Part shown: positions 43,578 through 53,395 of the stretch, piece after piece | How the letters are laid out: each line of letters opens with the position of its first letter | How positions within the stretch are numbered: position 1 is the first letter of the stretch | Assembly (NCBI GenBank): GCA_946965045.2 | Contig: OX337228.1 | Coordinates: 3,286,001-3,350,000, forward strand | Direction of reading: 5' to 3' | Length of the DNA stretch: 64,000 nt | Source of the DNA: Epithemia pelagica | Lineage: Eukaryota > Bacillariophyta > Bacillariophyceae > Surirellales > Surirellaceae | Position numbers and translations under genes: made by a program | Notes under the pieces: generated by a model | Seen by the model: the letters and a program-made list of their open reading frames with translations, nothing else | Told to the model about the DNA's origin: nothing | Database searches by the model: none

Positions 43578-44301
43578 CCCCCTAGCGGGGGTGGCTTATA
43601 GGGTGTAATTTCTCTGAGCCACCCCCATACCTATTTGCCAAAAATAACCTGTTTCCAGTCGGCCGGCATATCTCATTTCCTCCACCACGATAACAACACG
43701 GGCCATGGTGTTGCACAGGTTGTTGTGCACCAATTTGGACTCGTGAAACCTGTCTTCCTAGTCATAGACCTCAAACCATTAGCATCACCAAAATTTAAAG
43801 GTTAAGGCTATTATGCATCAGACTCATAGGCGCCATGCCTCGTGGCACAGGTACGGAAGCGACGTCTTGCCATTTCGAACGAAGCAACTCAAATGGACTA
43901 TATGGCTCTTATCTTGCTTTGTTTGGACACCTATTGGTACACAATACACATCACAGTAGTAGTTACACAGTGTATTGATAGCAAAACAGCAACTCTAATG
44001 TATGTTCACGCCATCATGGTCTCCTATTGTGCCGTATTACAGCGTCACTGTATTGGTCATTTCCTAGAATGGCCCGCATGCACTGTGCCCCTCACAATGC
44101 ACTGCCATGGTACCGATATGAAGCGTGTGATGGTCGGATCATGATGGGGTGGCCGTAGGAGGTCACCAGCAACGACAAAGTTTGATTGTCGTGTTGTTAT
44201 CGCGGTGGAAGGAATGAGAAATGCCGGCCGACTGGAGCCAGGAAAAAGATATGGGGGTGGTTCACAGAAACTACAACCTCAAAACCATCCCCGCTAGGGG
44301 G
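43578..44301. mobile_element. Non-autonomous inverted-repeat transposon (MITE-like), TA target
   Basis: Left arm 43578-43700 and right arm 44190-44301 are imperfect inverted copies over 110-120 bp: both begin CCCCCTAGCGGGG, share CCACCCCCATA and CCAGTCGGCCGGCAT, and end at CGATAACAACACG. The dinucleotide TA flanks both ends (43576-43577, 44302-44303), as for Tc1/mariner-type elements. The inner 490 bp holds no transposase; the 100-codon frame at 43842 looks random. Each arm also has an internal palindrome (GGGGGTGGCT...AGCCACCCCC on the left). It would need a transposase in trans. Confidence 0.8.
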
Positions 44302-44412
44302 TAATGATTACGTCACATCCGTGGACAGGTCCCTTGAGCTACCACTACTACTCCTCTATAACTTAGCATAGACTATGGACCTAAACGTCGGAAGAGTTGT
44401 CGAGAGTCGACC

Positions 44413-44629
44413 TGTTGGAACAGAACCAGGAGCCGAGCCAGGAACCAAGCAATAAGAGCGACCAAAGAATGAAGAACCCTACTGACGTGGAGGATTGGCA
44501 AGATGTCGCCCTAAGCGGTCATAAGATCCGCAAAATGAAGGAAACATCTAGTGCTCACTCTTTGTAATCTATAACGAAATTTGCTTAGCTTTGTTGCCTG
44601 TACAGCACGAAGACTGATCCGTTTCAACA
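44413..44629 (+). repeat. 5' LTR, copia copy 2
   Basis: 217 bp, TGTTGGAAC...TTTCAACA, the same as 50196-50412 by eye. It shares ends and general plan with the LTR of copy 1. It contains the putative primer CTCTTTGTAATCTA at 44558-44571, 58 bases before the LTR end. Confidence 0.95.
44558..44571 (+). promoter_or_regulatory. Putative self-primer sequence in the LTR (copia copy 2)
   Basis: CTCTTTGTAATCTA is the exact reverse complement of 44630-44643, the 14 bases after the 5' LTR; one further base pair forms at the LTR edge. It occupies the position aligned with the primer of copy 1 (both follow GCTCA) although its sequence is different. In the 3' LTR this segment includes the Pol stop codon TAA. 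Confidence 0.68.
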
Positions 44630-44643
44630 TAGATTACAAAGAG
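44630..44643 (+). promoter_or_regulatory. Primer-binding position, copia copy 2
   Basis: TAGATTACAAAGAG directly follows the 5' LTR. It differs from the corresponding 14 bases of copy 1, yet pairs perfectly with its own LTR at 44558-44571. Confidence 0.68.
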
Positions 44644-44671
44644 CTGACATTGTACTTCACGGCACAATCTG

Positions 44672-45332
44672 ATGTCCACAACGCAGTCCCCAGAAGAAAA
44701 CAGTACACCAGTGTCACGTTTAATAGGGCAGTTTATTCGGTTGAAGCTTCTGTCCGAAGGGCGCGCCAGTCGACTGGCTGAGGAACACGTTAAACTTGTG
44801 AAGGCGTTGGATCGAAAGTACTGGGCTGATAAAGCTGAATTGGAACAACAGTACCGTCAAGCCTTACATAACGAAGAAACTCGTTATCAACAAGCGTTGT
44901 TGCGCCAAAAGAACAGTCACGAGGCTGAGTTGGGACGGGTGTACCGAGAAGCACAACAAGAAGAAGATCAAACGAATCCGGACCAGCAACCACAAGTGGT
45001 AGAGGAAGAGCAAGAACAAACCTCCACAACTCCACAAGAAGTAGAAGCAGAGACGGTGACAACACCCATTGTGAAGGTACTTGGAATCCACAACTCCACA
45101 AGAAGTAGAAGCAGAGACGGTGACAACACCCATTGTGAAGGTACTTGGAATCGGATCTCGCGTACGAATTAAGACCGGCATCTACTTGTCGGGTCACAAA
45201 GGAAAAGTCTACGGAGCAAAAGGTGAGGTAACGCGGTTTACCAACGACTTTGTGGTCGTCGCTGTCCGAAACCACCAGAACAACAAGATCGAGGAATTTC
45301 GTCGCAAAGAGCACAACCTGACCATTCTATAA
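44672..45332 (+). pseudogene. Accessory ORF upstream of Gag-Pol, copia copy 2 (frame broken)
   Basis: Counterpart of the 227-residue ORF of copy 1. It starts MSTTQSPEENSTPV, followed by a charged coiled-coil-like region (KALDRKYWADKAELEQQ, NEETRYQQALL). A 64-bp tandem duplication (45023-45150) shifts the frame, so translation stops at 45172. The original frame resumes after it and ends at 45332 with GIGSRVRIKTGIYLSGHKG and VYGAKGEVTRF, a KOW/SH3-like segment. The stop TAA is followed one base later by the Gag-Pol ATG (TAAGATG). Confidence 0.75.
45023..45150. repeat. 64-bp perfect tandem duplication
   Basis: The segment beginning TCCACAACTCCACAAG and ending CTTGGAA occurs twice with a period of 64 bp. 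As 64 is not a multiple of three, it breaks the accessory ORF. Copy 1 has no such duplication. Confidence 0.95.
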
Positions 45333-48079
45333 GATGAGTGGGCGTCCGGAGAATGTACAATCGGGCGAACAAGGCGGTCGAGGACGAGGTCGATCAGGAC
45401 GTGGACGTGGTGGCCGGCAAGGAAGAGGACAGCAGGGTCCCAAATTCGAAGGGCAAGAGCCACTCTTAAAAGGGTGCACGTTTGACTACTCACAAGATAC
45501 TCAGGCGAAGAAGTATTTAAAAAATGTGGAGTTGTTGGTGGGTTACATCGGCATCAAATGGCCAAAATACAATCGTGATTTTCAACAAGCCGTGGAAAAC
45601 CTCCAACTACCACCACCAGCACCACCGACAAGGCCAGGACCAGCTGCAACACCGATTGAAGCCAAGGAGTGGGAATTCAACTACAAGGCACATCAAGAAA
45701 AAGAGATTGCTTATGATGGTTTTCGTTCCTCCCTGTACAGTGTTCTGCTCGGGCAGTGTACTGAGCTCCTAAAGGACAAATTAAAGGCAACTTCCACCTT
45801 TCCAACCATACAAGCATCAAGAGATGGGATCGCGCTTCTCTCACTCATCAAGACTACCACTTTCACCTACGATAGCGGTCGGGTATACACAGGTATGGCC
45901 CTTGATCGCATCAGAACGGATTTTTATACGCTCAAGCGTCACCCTGGACAGTCTGTACAGAGCTTTTATGAGGTGTTTAGAGCGAAAGCACAACTTATTG
46001 ATGAGATGGGGATTGTTCTGTATGATCAACTCTACGTTGATGAGTTAGCACACAAGAATGGGCGTACTGGAAACGCAACTGAAGCCGACAGGAATGAAGC
46101 CCAAGCACGAATGATTGCGAATCGATTCATCAGGGCATGCCAGCAAAAGGAGTATGAAGCACATCTCCATAATAACTTCCTGGACCAACACAATATTTAC
46201 CCTGCAACACTCGCTGACGCCAGAGCTATTATTGATGCTCGCATGGGGCGCCTAGAGTTGTCAAACAGCGGTCAACAACAACAACAGCAACACCTTAATG
46301 AGCCCAACACAGGAACAGCGTTTGCAACACAGGGAGAGTCCAATGATTCTGCCCAAAACAACAACGACGAAACACAAGGTTCGATCTTGAATTTGCCCAA
46401 TGGTCATTGCAGTGATTTGTGCTCACATTCGTTTTCCATTACTCCTTCACAGGCTCACATTCCTAAAACATGGGTGCTGTTGGATAATCAATCAACAGTC
46501 CACCTGTTCAGTAATCCATCCCTCCTGATGACACCACCAAGACACACCGACACGACCATGCACATTCACGGCCATGGAGGCCACACAAGCACCACACAAA
46601 AAGCATCAGTACGCGACCACGGGGATGTTTGGTTCCATCCAAACGGATGGGTCAACATTCTCTCATTTCATTTAGTTAAAAAACAGTTCGAGATCAATTA
46701 CATTGCACAATCCGATGAGTTCCACATTTTGCACAAGGGCACACTGATCGACACCTTTCATGCCAGCAAAGAAGGTTTATATTATTCCGACTGGTCCAAT
46801 GCCACTACTGTTGGTTTAGTTACGACGATTGCATCTAATAAAGCACGTTATACTACCAATGATGTAGAAAGAGCATATGGAGTACGGTCCCTCCAAATCA
46901 AAATTGGGCGTCCTAGCGACAGAGAGTTCGCGGCCATCCTTGACCGCCACATGATACCCAATTGTCCGTACACCAGCAAGGATGTGCTCCTGGCTGCCAA
47001 GATCATCGGTCCAGATATCGGCACCCTCAAGGGCAAGACTGTACGAAAGCGACCGGTGCGTGTGGATGAAAACACGTTCGTTGACATCCCTATTCCTGAT
47101 CGATACAGGGATGTGACGATGAGTATGGACGTCCTTCACGTCAATGGAGTCCCCTTGTTGGCGACCATATCACGTCACATTCGTTTCGGCACCATTACCG
47201 CGTTGAAAAGCTTAACCTCCGAGTCCTTACTCGAAGCAATCAAACACGTTGTGGGAGTCTATCGACGTGGGAACCTTCGTCCAAGAACAATGTTGGCTGA
47301 TGGAGCTTTTGATAATGATGTAATCAACACGGGACTGCATGCACTAGGCATGAGGCTGAATCCATCGTCTCGCGAAGAACATGTGGGTGAGATCGAGCGT
47401 TACATCAGAACAATCAAGGATCGGATGCGATGCATATATAACACCTTACCTTTTGAGCGTGTCCCAAGGGTACTCGTGATTGAAATGGCAAAAGCAGCTG
47501 TGTACTGGCTGAATGCTTTTCCAAAAGGAAACGGTATCTTTGATGATGTAAGCCCCAAGACAATCGTCACAGGACAACAGCTGGATTTTCACCGTCACTG
47601 CCAGTTTGAATTTGGGCAGTACGTGCAAACACACGAGCCCCATGATAACTCAATGACACCTAGAACACAAGGTGGCCTAGCTTTGCGACCAACGGGTAAT
47701 CAACAGGGCGGATATTACTTTCTGAACTTATTATCCGGTCGAGTTAAGTCGCAACCATGCAACAGTGGTGCCAATGCCAGAGAGCATCCCAAAACGGGTG
47801 GAACAGTTGGCGCTTGCACAAGAGGCGTTTCCCGGACTGGCATTTGGTGACCGTGACAATCGCATCCTGGCACTTGAATATGATGATGCCATTGATGACG
47901 ATGAAGAATATGTGCCTGACATGGATCAGGATGAAGATCTACGATACGATGAAGCATTAGTGGATGAAGAAATCGGTGACCTCACTCATCTTGAGCAGGA
48001 TTACGCTGAAGCGGTGGATGATGGAGTGGAACAGGGGATGGATGATGAATTGGTACTGGAAGGGAATGGGGCCGAGGTG

Positions 48080-48163
48080 GAGCTTGAGGACCTTAATGGT
48101 CAGGATGGGGGAATGGAGAATGAGCTTGAGGACCTTAATGGTCAGGATGGGGGAATGGAGAAT
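48080..48163 (+). repeat. 42-bp perfect tandem repeat, two copies, coding
   Basis: Encodes ELEDLNGQDGGMEN twice in the acidic linker between integrase and reverse transcriptase of copia copy 2. The unit keeps frame. Confidence 0.9.
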
Positions 48164-48283
48164 GAGGATGATGAGGAGGAGGAGGCATTGGAAGCAGAAC
48201 ATGATCAAGCCGTGATGGAGGACTTCGTGGAACAAGCAGCCGCTGACAACCTAGATGATATAGCCGAAGCCGAAGATGAAAGC

Positions 48284-48358
48284 GTGGCAAATGAAGGAGT
48301 GGCAAATGAAGGAGTGGCAAATGAAGGAGTGGCAAATGAAGGAGTGACAAATGAAGAC
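48284..48358 (+). repeat. 15-bp minisatellite, five units, coding
   Basis: GTGGCAAATGAAGGA repeated four times plus one variant, encoding VANEG units in the acidic linker of copia copy 2. It keeps frame. Confidence 0.92.
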
Positions 48359-50187
48359 GAACACGAGTTGCCTGTTGCTGAACCGCATCAACCACAACAA
48401 CCAAACATCGGTGTTGACGGTGGTGGTGTTGGCGGTGGTGGTGACCACGTGCCTGACCAACCTAGATATAACCTACGCACTAACAGAGAACGAAACTACA
48501 CACATCGATACAACAATGATATCTACGTGACTTCGACAGTCGTTGAAGATTTGTCCACACCACAGATGGGCATGAAATTGGGCGTGAAAATGTTCGGTGA
48601 GCCTGGTGTGGCAGCAGTAAAAAAAGAAGTACGACAACTTCATGATCGGGAAGTGATGAAAGCCGTGATGAAAAGCACCTTGACCAAGGAACAAATTAGA
48701 CAAGCACTAGGCTATCTAATGTTTCTCAAACGCAAACGGTGCGGCAAGATCAAGGGCCGAGGATGTGCTGATGGGAGAAAACAACGAGCCTTCATAGCCA
48801 AAGAAGATGCCTCTTCGCCAACAGTGGCCACAGAAGCGGTATTCATGACTGCCATCCTGGATGCCATGGAACGTCGTGAAGTAGCAGTAATTGACATCCC
48901 AGGAGCATTCATGCAAGCCATCATGGACCCAGGGGTGTACATGAGGATCACGGGATTGATGGTGACCTTGTTGCTCGAGATTGATGACAGTTATCGTCCA
49001 TTTGTTGTATACGAACGCGGTGAACCAGTGCTGTATGTTGAATTGTTGCGTGCCCTCTACGGAACATTGAGGGCGGCCCGATTGTTCTGGGAGAAATTGA
49101 CCGCGGTAATCAAAAGTTGGGGGTACACGATCAATCCGTATGATGCCTGCGTGGCCAACAAAATGATCGATGGAAGTCAATGTACCATCACTTGGCATAT
49201 TGATGACCTAAAGATCTCGCACAAGAAGAAGGGTGTCGTTGACACCGTGATACAACAAATCAAGGATACATTTGGTCAACTGGGTGAGATTTCCGTCTCC
49301 CGAGGAAAGCGTCATGATTATCTGGGTATGTACCTTGATTTCTCGGAACCAGAGAAGTTAATTGTGGACATGCGGTCATCAATTCACGGAATGATAGAGG
49401 ACATGCCACGGGAGTTCAAAGGAAGTGCACAAACACCAGCGGCGAGTCATCTGTTCCATGTCAATGAAGAGAGCCCAAAGTTGGACAAAGAGCGCGCTGA
49501 CTACTTTCACAGCTTGACCATGCAGTTAATGTATGTGGCGCAAAGGGGCAGGCCTGATATCAGAGTGGCCATTGCTTTCCTCAGCACACGGGTGCAGGCA
49601 CCAACTGAAGACGATTGGAAAAAACTCTCTCGTGTTATGAAATATCTGCAATGTACCACGGATCTTTTGCTCCGACTCCGCTGCGATGGATCAGGAATTA
49701 TCAGGTGGTGGGTGGATGCCTCATATGCCGTCCATCCTAACATGAGAGGTCATACCGGTGGGGTGATGAGCCTTGGTGAGGGAGCCGCCATGAGCATATC
49801 CGCAAAGCAGAAACTTGTGGCACGATCATCGACAGAAAGTGAGTTGATCGGCGTCCATGATGCAATGCCTAACATGTTGTGGTGTCGGGAGTTTTTACTT
49901 GCCCAAGGATATGCAATAAAAGAAACCAAACTACTACAAGACAACATGAGCGCAATGTTGCTAGAGAAGCATGGAAAGGCCTCCAGCAGCAAACGTACCA
50001 AACATATTAACATCCGGTACTTCTTTATCAAAGACAGAGTGGATAAAAAGGAGATCCAGATTGAACATTGCCCGACTGCTGAAATGTTGGCTGATTTCCA
50101 CACGAAGCCCTTGCAAGGATCACTCTTCTATAAATTCCGGGATCTGTTGTTTGCTATCCCGCAGAACGATAAATACCATTCTTCGGC

Positions 50188-50195
50188 AAGGAGTG
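50188..50195 (+). promoter_or_regulatory. Putative polypurine tract, copia copy 2
   Basis: AAGGAGTG directly before the 3' LTR at 50196, the same as the last eight bases before the 3' LTR of copy 1. Confidence 0.5.
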
Positions 50196-50412
50196 TGTTG
50201 GAACAGAACCAGGAGCCGAGCCAGGAACCAAGCAATAAGAGCGACCAAAGAATGAAGAACCCTACTGACGTGGAGGATTGGCAAGATGTCGCCCTAAGCG
50301 GTCATAAGATCCGCAAAATGAAGGAAACATCTAGTGCTCACTCTTTGTAATCTATAACGAAATTTGCTTAGCTTTGTTGCCTGTACAGCACGAAGACTGA
50401 TCCGTTTCAACA
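50196..50412 (+). repeat. 3' LTR, copia copy 2
   Basis: 217 bp, identical by eye to the 5' LTR. It encodes the last 51 Pol codons and is followed by the target duplication CGACC. Confidence 0.95.
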
Positions 50413-50593
50413 CGACCTGCTTCGACAGTTGACTTTGACTCCTCTGGAGCAGGAAATGTGCAAGGGCCACAGCAAATTAGTTGCCCTAGCACAAACAGCA
50501 TGGTAGTCTATCTCGTAATTTTAAAAGATGCCTCTCAACAATCGCACTCACGGACGAGGTGAACAACGCTTTGAAGCTGCGTAGGTCAAGGTA

Positions 50594-51241
50594 CTATACA
50601 ATCTCAATACCAGATTCATCTGCCAAGGGAACTCTTTCGTCCAGAGTAGACACTCGATCTATCGAGTAATTCGGAGATCGTGAAAAGCTCGAACTCTCTG
50701 TAACCCCAGTGGAGAAATCTCGACCATGGTGGGATGGAGCGGAGGACGGGAATGCTTTGCGTTGATCAAAACCTGTGGCATAAAGTTGACGCTGTCGCTT
50801 CACTGTCATAAACGTGAAAGATCCAACTAGCAAACAGATCAGTTGCAACTGAACCATACAATAGTCTTCGTCAGCTCTCGTCCTTTTGCAACTTCCGATT
50901 TTTTGACGCGACTCTACCTCGGCTAAGTCGTGTAGACGGTGTTAGAGATAAAAGTTTGTAAGAAAACATCTGCGCTTCAATATCTTACCTCCGTTCTCTA
51001 TTGTCACGCATGTGAAGGTTTTAATCCTTCCCGTGTTTCTGCACTCGCTTATTGACTCGATGTCTCCACCGCTGCATAACTGACATTCAGTCTTAACGGT
51101 ACATATTTCACGAGCAGCGGTTTGTGGGTGAGCAGCCGTGTGATCCAGCAGTCCAACGTAGACTATCAAACACGTTGTAAGCCATCGGCCAAATCCATGG
51201 GGAAGAAGCCGTAGAAAGACGGATAATTGGTTCTTCCTCAT
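50594..51241 (-). CDS. Cys-rich type I membrane protein, two exons, unknown function
   Basis: Minus-strand exon 1 is 51241-50989 (an ATG at 51259 is also in frame), intron 50988-50923 (GTAAGA...ACTTAG, 66 bp), exon 2 is 50922-50594; 193 residues. The N-terminus WLTTCLIVYVGLLDHTAAHP is a signal peptide. The lumenal part (about residues 45-105) has spaced cysteines: ICTVKTECQLC, SECRN, FTCVT, then across the splice GSCKR and DEDYC. A single hydrophobic span follows (VQLQLICLLVGSFTFMTV), stopped by KRQRQ, and a cytosolic Ser-rich tail of about 65 residues. The splice joins the Cys-rich domain to its membrane anchor, which supports the model. I do not recognise the family; a small receptor or ER membrane protein is possible. 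Confidence 0.72.
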
Positions 51242-51540
51242 GACAACCTTCCAAAACAAAGTTTCCTCTTCAGGAGGGGAATGTGGTCAGTCGTGGGCCG
51301 TGATGACTCCCGAAAGGTGCTTCTAGCTCTACTCATACTAATATCGGGCACACTAATACCGATATACTCCTAGGTGAAAAGTGGATGACAGAATTTAGCT
51401 AACAACATAAAAGACACTTTGTGAGGTCTCTCTCTACAGATGCATAGGCTCCTTGGCTTACAACGAAAGCAAAACTGGTCCTCTGCAGTAGAGTCGACAA
51501 TATCCATTCTACGATACATGTAAGGGCGAGACGACGATCC

Positions 51541-53395
51541 TCATTTCTCGGACTTTTTCGCTTTGCATCCAACAGACCGATCCCATGCGCAACACAAGCG
51601 ATAGTTTTTGTTTGGGTGATCCTGTATGCACTGAAAAACATTAGAATGAAACCCACCGCATCCCTCTGTGAGTAGGTCTCTCAGAAGAGCATGAAAGTTG
51701 GAACAGCAGTTGGCCAGTGTGAAGCGAGGGAGAAGCTGCAGTTTCAGGGAGGAAAGAGCAGAAATCATCACCTTGTCAAGGGAAAACAAATCTCGGACCT
51801 CATGGACAGACCCAGTTCCTTGTATAACATCATACGGATTGTATACAGGACGGAATAATGAGTGTCCATCTTCGAGCGACTTAACTTGAGCTGCTGAATC
51901 AAACAGATGCTTATCCTCCGTAGTGACCAACAAGGTTGGCTTTACCCCATTGATCATGGATTTGTTGACAGATCTTACCCAAGAGCCTTCCCACATATCT
52001 GAAATTGCTTTGATGTAGTTTTCAAACGAGAAGCACTCGCTTTCGGCATTGCATTTGTCTGAAGCTAATCCAAAAGGACGATGTTAGATGTGATGATGCG
52101 GACAGAAGAAAAAGAGTCAGATTTCATAACAGCTCACCTCGAATCGGTAGACCAACACTTGACGTAGAAGTCACATTTTGATTTGTTGTCACAAGACGAA
52201 CTATGCCATCAATCTCTTTCATCACAGTGGGTAACGGTCGTAGGGCATACATCATGAGTCCATTCGTTATCTCCTGGTCTCCTTGAAAGAGAGATGATGC
52301 ATTAGATACGGGTTTGAGAAGTCTATTGAGTCCTTCAGTTGCTGCTTGTGATTGAAGTGCGGGGTTCAACGAAATAAGCTTTTTGGAGATGTTGTAAAAA
52401 AGGGATCGAAGATTGGAAGGGTGGCGTTGTTGGCGAGGGGGCAAGTTCAATCCGAGCACGCGATCATCTTCGTACTCCGGTGGCGTTATGCCATGACGAA
52501 ACAACTGGCGGCTTTGATTACGACTCAACACATTTGCATTGGCAATGTCCTTATGTAACAAGACACAAGGTGAGCTGGACCTGAAAGTGCATTGAATATC
52601 AGACCGTGGACAAGACGCGAGGGGCCAGGGAGACTTGAACGCCGAGTTTGCTTTCGCTATTGAAATGTTGTTGGCGAATATTGCAATACGATTCGTGGCG
52701 ATTGCTGCCTTCAGTGCTGATACTGCGGTAAGACGGAAATTGGCTCCAATACCCTTGCTTGACATGGGTACAACCAAAAACCGAGATTTGGAACACTCAT
52801 AATCAAATGGTCCCACGTCCCGGATTCCCCCTTGATTGACATGAAAAGTGGATGAAACCTTTTCCTCCATTGCTGGTGCGTGTTGATGCCAGTATGCGGC
52901 AAGGTACACTAGTCGAGTTGTCCAGAGTCTCGAGTCGGTATTATCCGTGACCCATCGCGAAGAGTTGAAGCATATAGTTTCTTGTAAAATGGATGATATA
53001 GATTGTGTGTTTGTATGTTTATCATCACCCAGAAAAAGGCTGAAGGCACTTGTTTCGTTATTTTCATGCACATTTCCCAGGCGAGACCCAGCCAACCAGG
53101 AAGGAGCAAACCGGGTTTCTGCTTGGTTATTTACCGAAATTAAACCATCTGGATGGTGATTCGAAATAGATGTGATTAGAGAGTGACAGCGAGATTGAGA
53201 TCCGTTGGTTTTGCTTTGCTCAAGAATTAAGAATTGCACGGAATGATCCTGTTTTGTCAAAAGCATGATGGCGCCATAGTGTTTTACATTGCTCTCGAAC
53301 ACAACCATCACAACAGCGAAAAGCAATATCACGAATGCCGAGCGGAAACTTGAAATCTTGATAAAATCCATCTTCATGGCATTGGATTGTTTCAT
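51541..53395 (-). pseudogene. Type II membrane glycosyltransferase-like gene with a frameshift in an A run
   Basis: Exon 1 from ATG 53395 to 52138; intron 52137-52067 (GTGAGC...GATTAG); exon 2 from 52066 to 51541. After MKQSNAMKMDFIKISS there is one membrane span (AFVILLFAVVMVVF), giving the type II layout of Golgi glycosyltransferases. The luminal part has FLVVPMSSKGIGANFRL and, across the splice, GLPIR followed by SDKC and SECFSFE, then TLLVTTEDKHLF. That pattern resembles fucosyltransferase-like families in stramenopiles (tentative). In exon 2 the coding strand has six A at 52024-52019. The frame used before the run stops soon after it, while the following conserved frame (MWEGSWVRSV..., ending at 51541) is offset. 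This is either a disabling indel or a homopolymer error. Confidence 0.68.

Larger units (their letters stand above)
45334..50350 (+). pseudogene. Gag-Pol of copia copy 2, split by a frameshift
   Basis: The first frame, 45334-47850, holds Gag (Arg/Gly-rich start RGRGRSGRGRGG), the protease motif LLDNQST and integrase (SMDVLHVNG, LADGAFDN, GEIERYIRTIKDR). The second frame, overlapping from about 47750 to 50350, holds the acidic linker, reverse transcriptase (GRGCADGRKQR, VIDIPGAFMQ, HIDDLK), and RNase H (WWVDASYA, SSTESELIG). Compared with copy 1, the break is at 47749-47752 just after SGRVKS, as if two bases were missing. The Pol end reads HTKPLQGSLFYKFRDLLF and then continues through the 3' LTR start at 50196 for another 51 codons to TAA at 50348-50350. 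A programmed +1 shift is a remote alternative. Confidence 0.88.
44413..50412 (+). mobile_element. Ty1/copia LTR retrotransposon, copy 2 (full length, broken ORFs)
   Basis: 6000 bp with 217-bp LTRs at 44413-44629 and 50196-50412 that look identical, and target duplication CGACC at 44408-44412 and 50413-50417. It is related to copy 1 across its length but clearly diverged, so it is a separate family or subfamily. It has the same extra ORF, the same acidic linker and the same LTR-encoded Pol end. Two lesions break its frames: a 64-bp tandem duplication in the accessory ORF and a frameshift near 47750 between integrase and reverse transcriptase. Identical LTRs despite broken ORFs suggest copying by enzymes supplied in trans, or sequence errors. 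Confidence 0.95.

Noticed and set aside
43842-44144. 100-codon frame inside the MITE as a transposase remnant
   Set aside because: No DDE or DNA-binding motif is visible, and the sequence looks like random translation.
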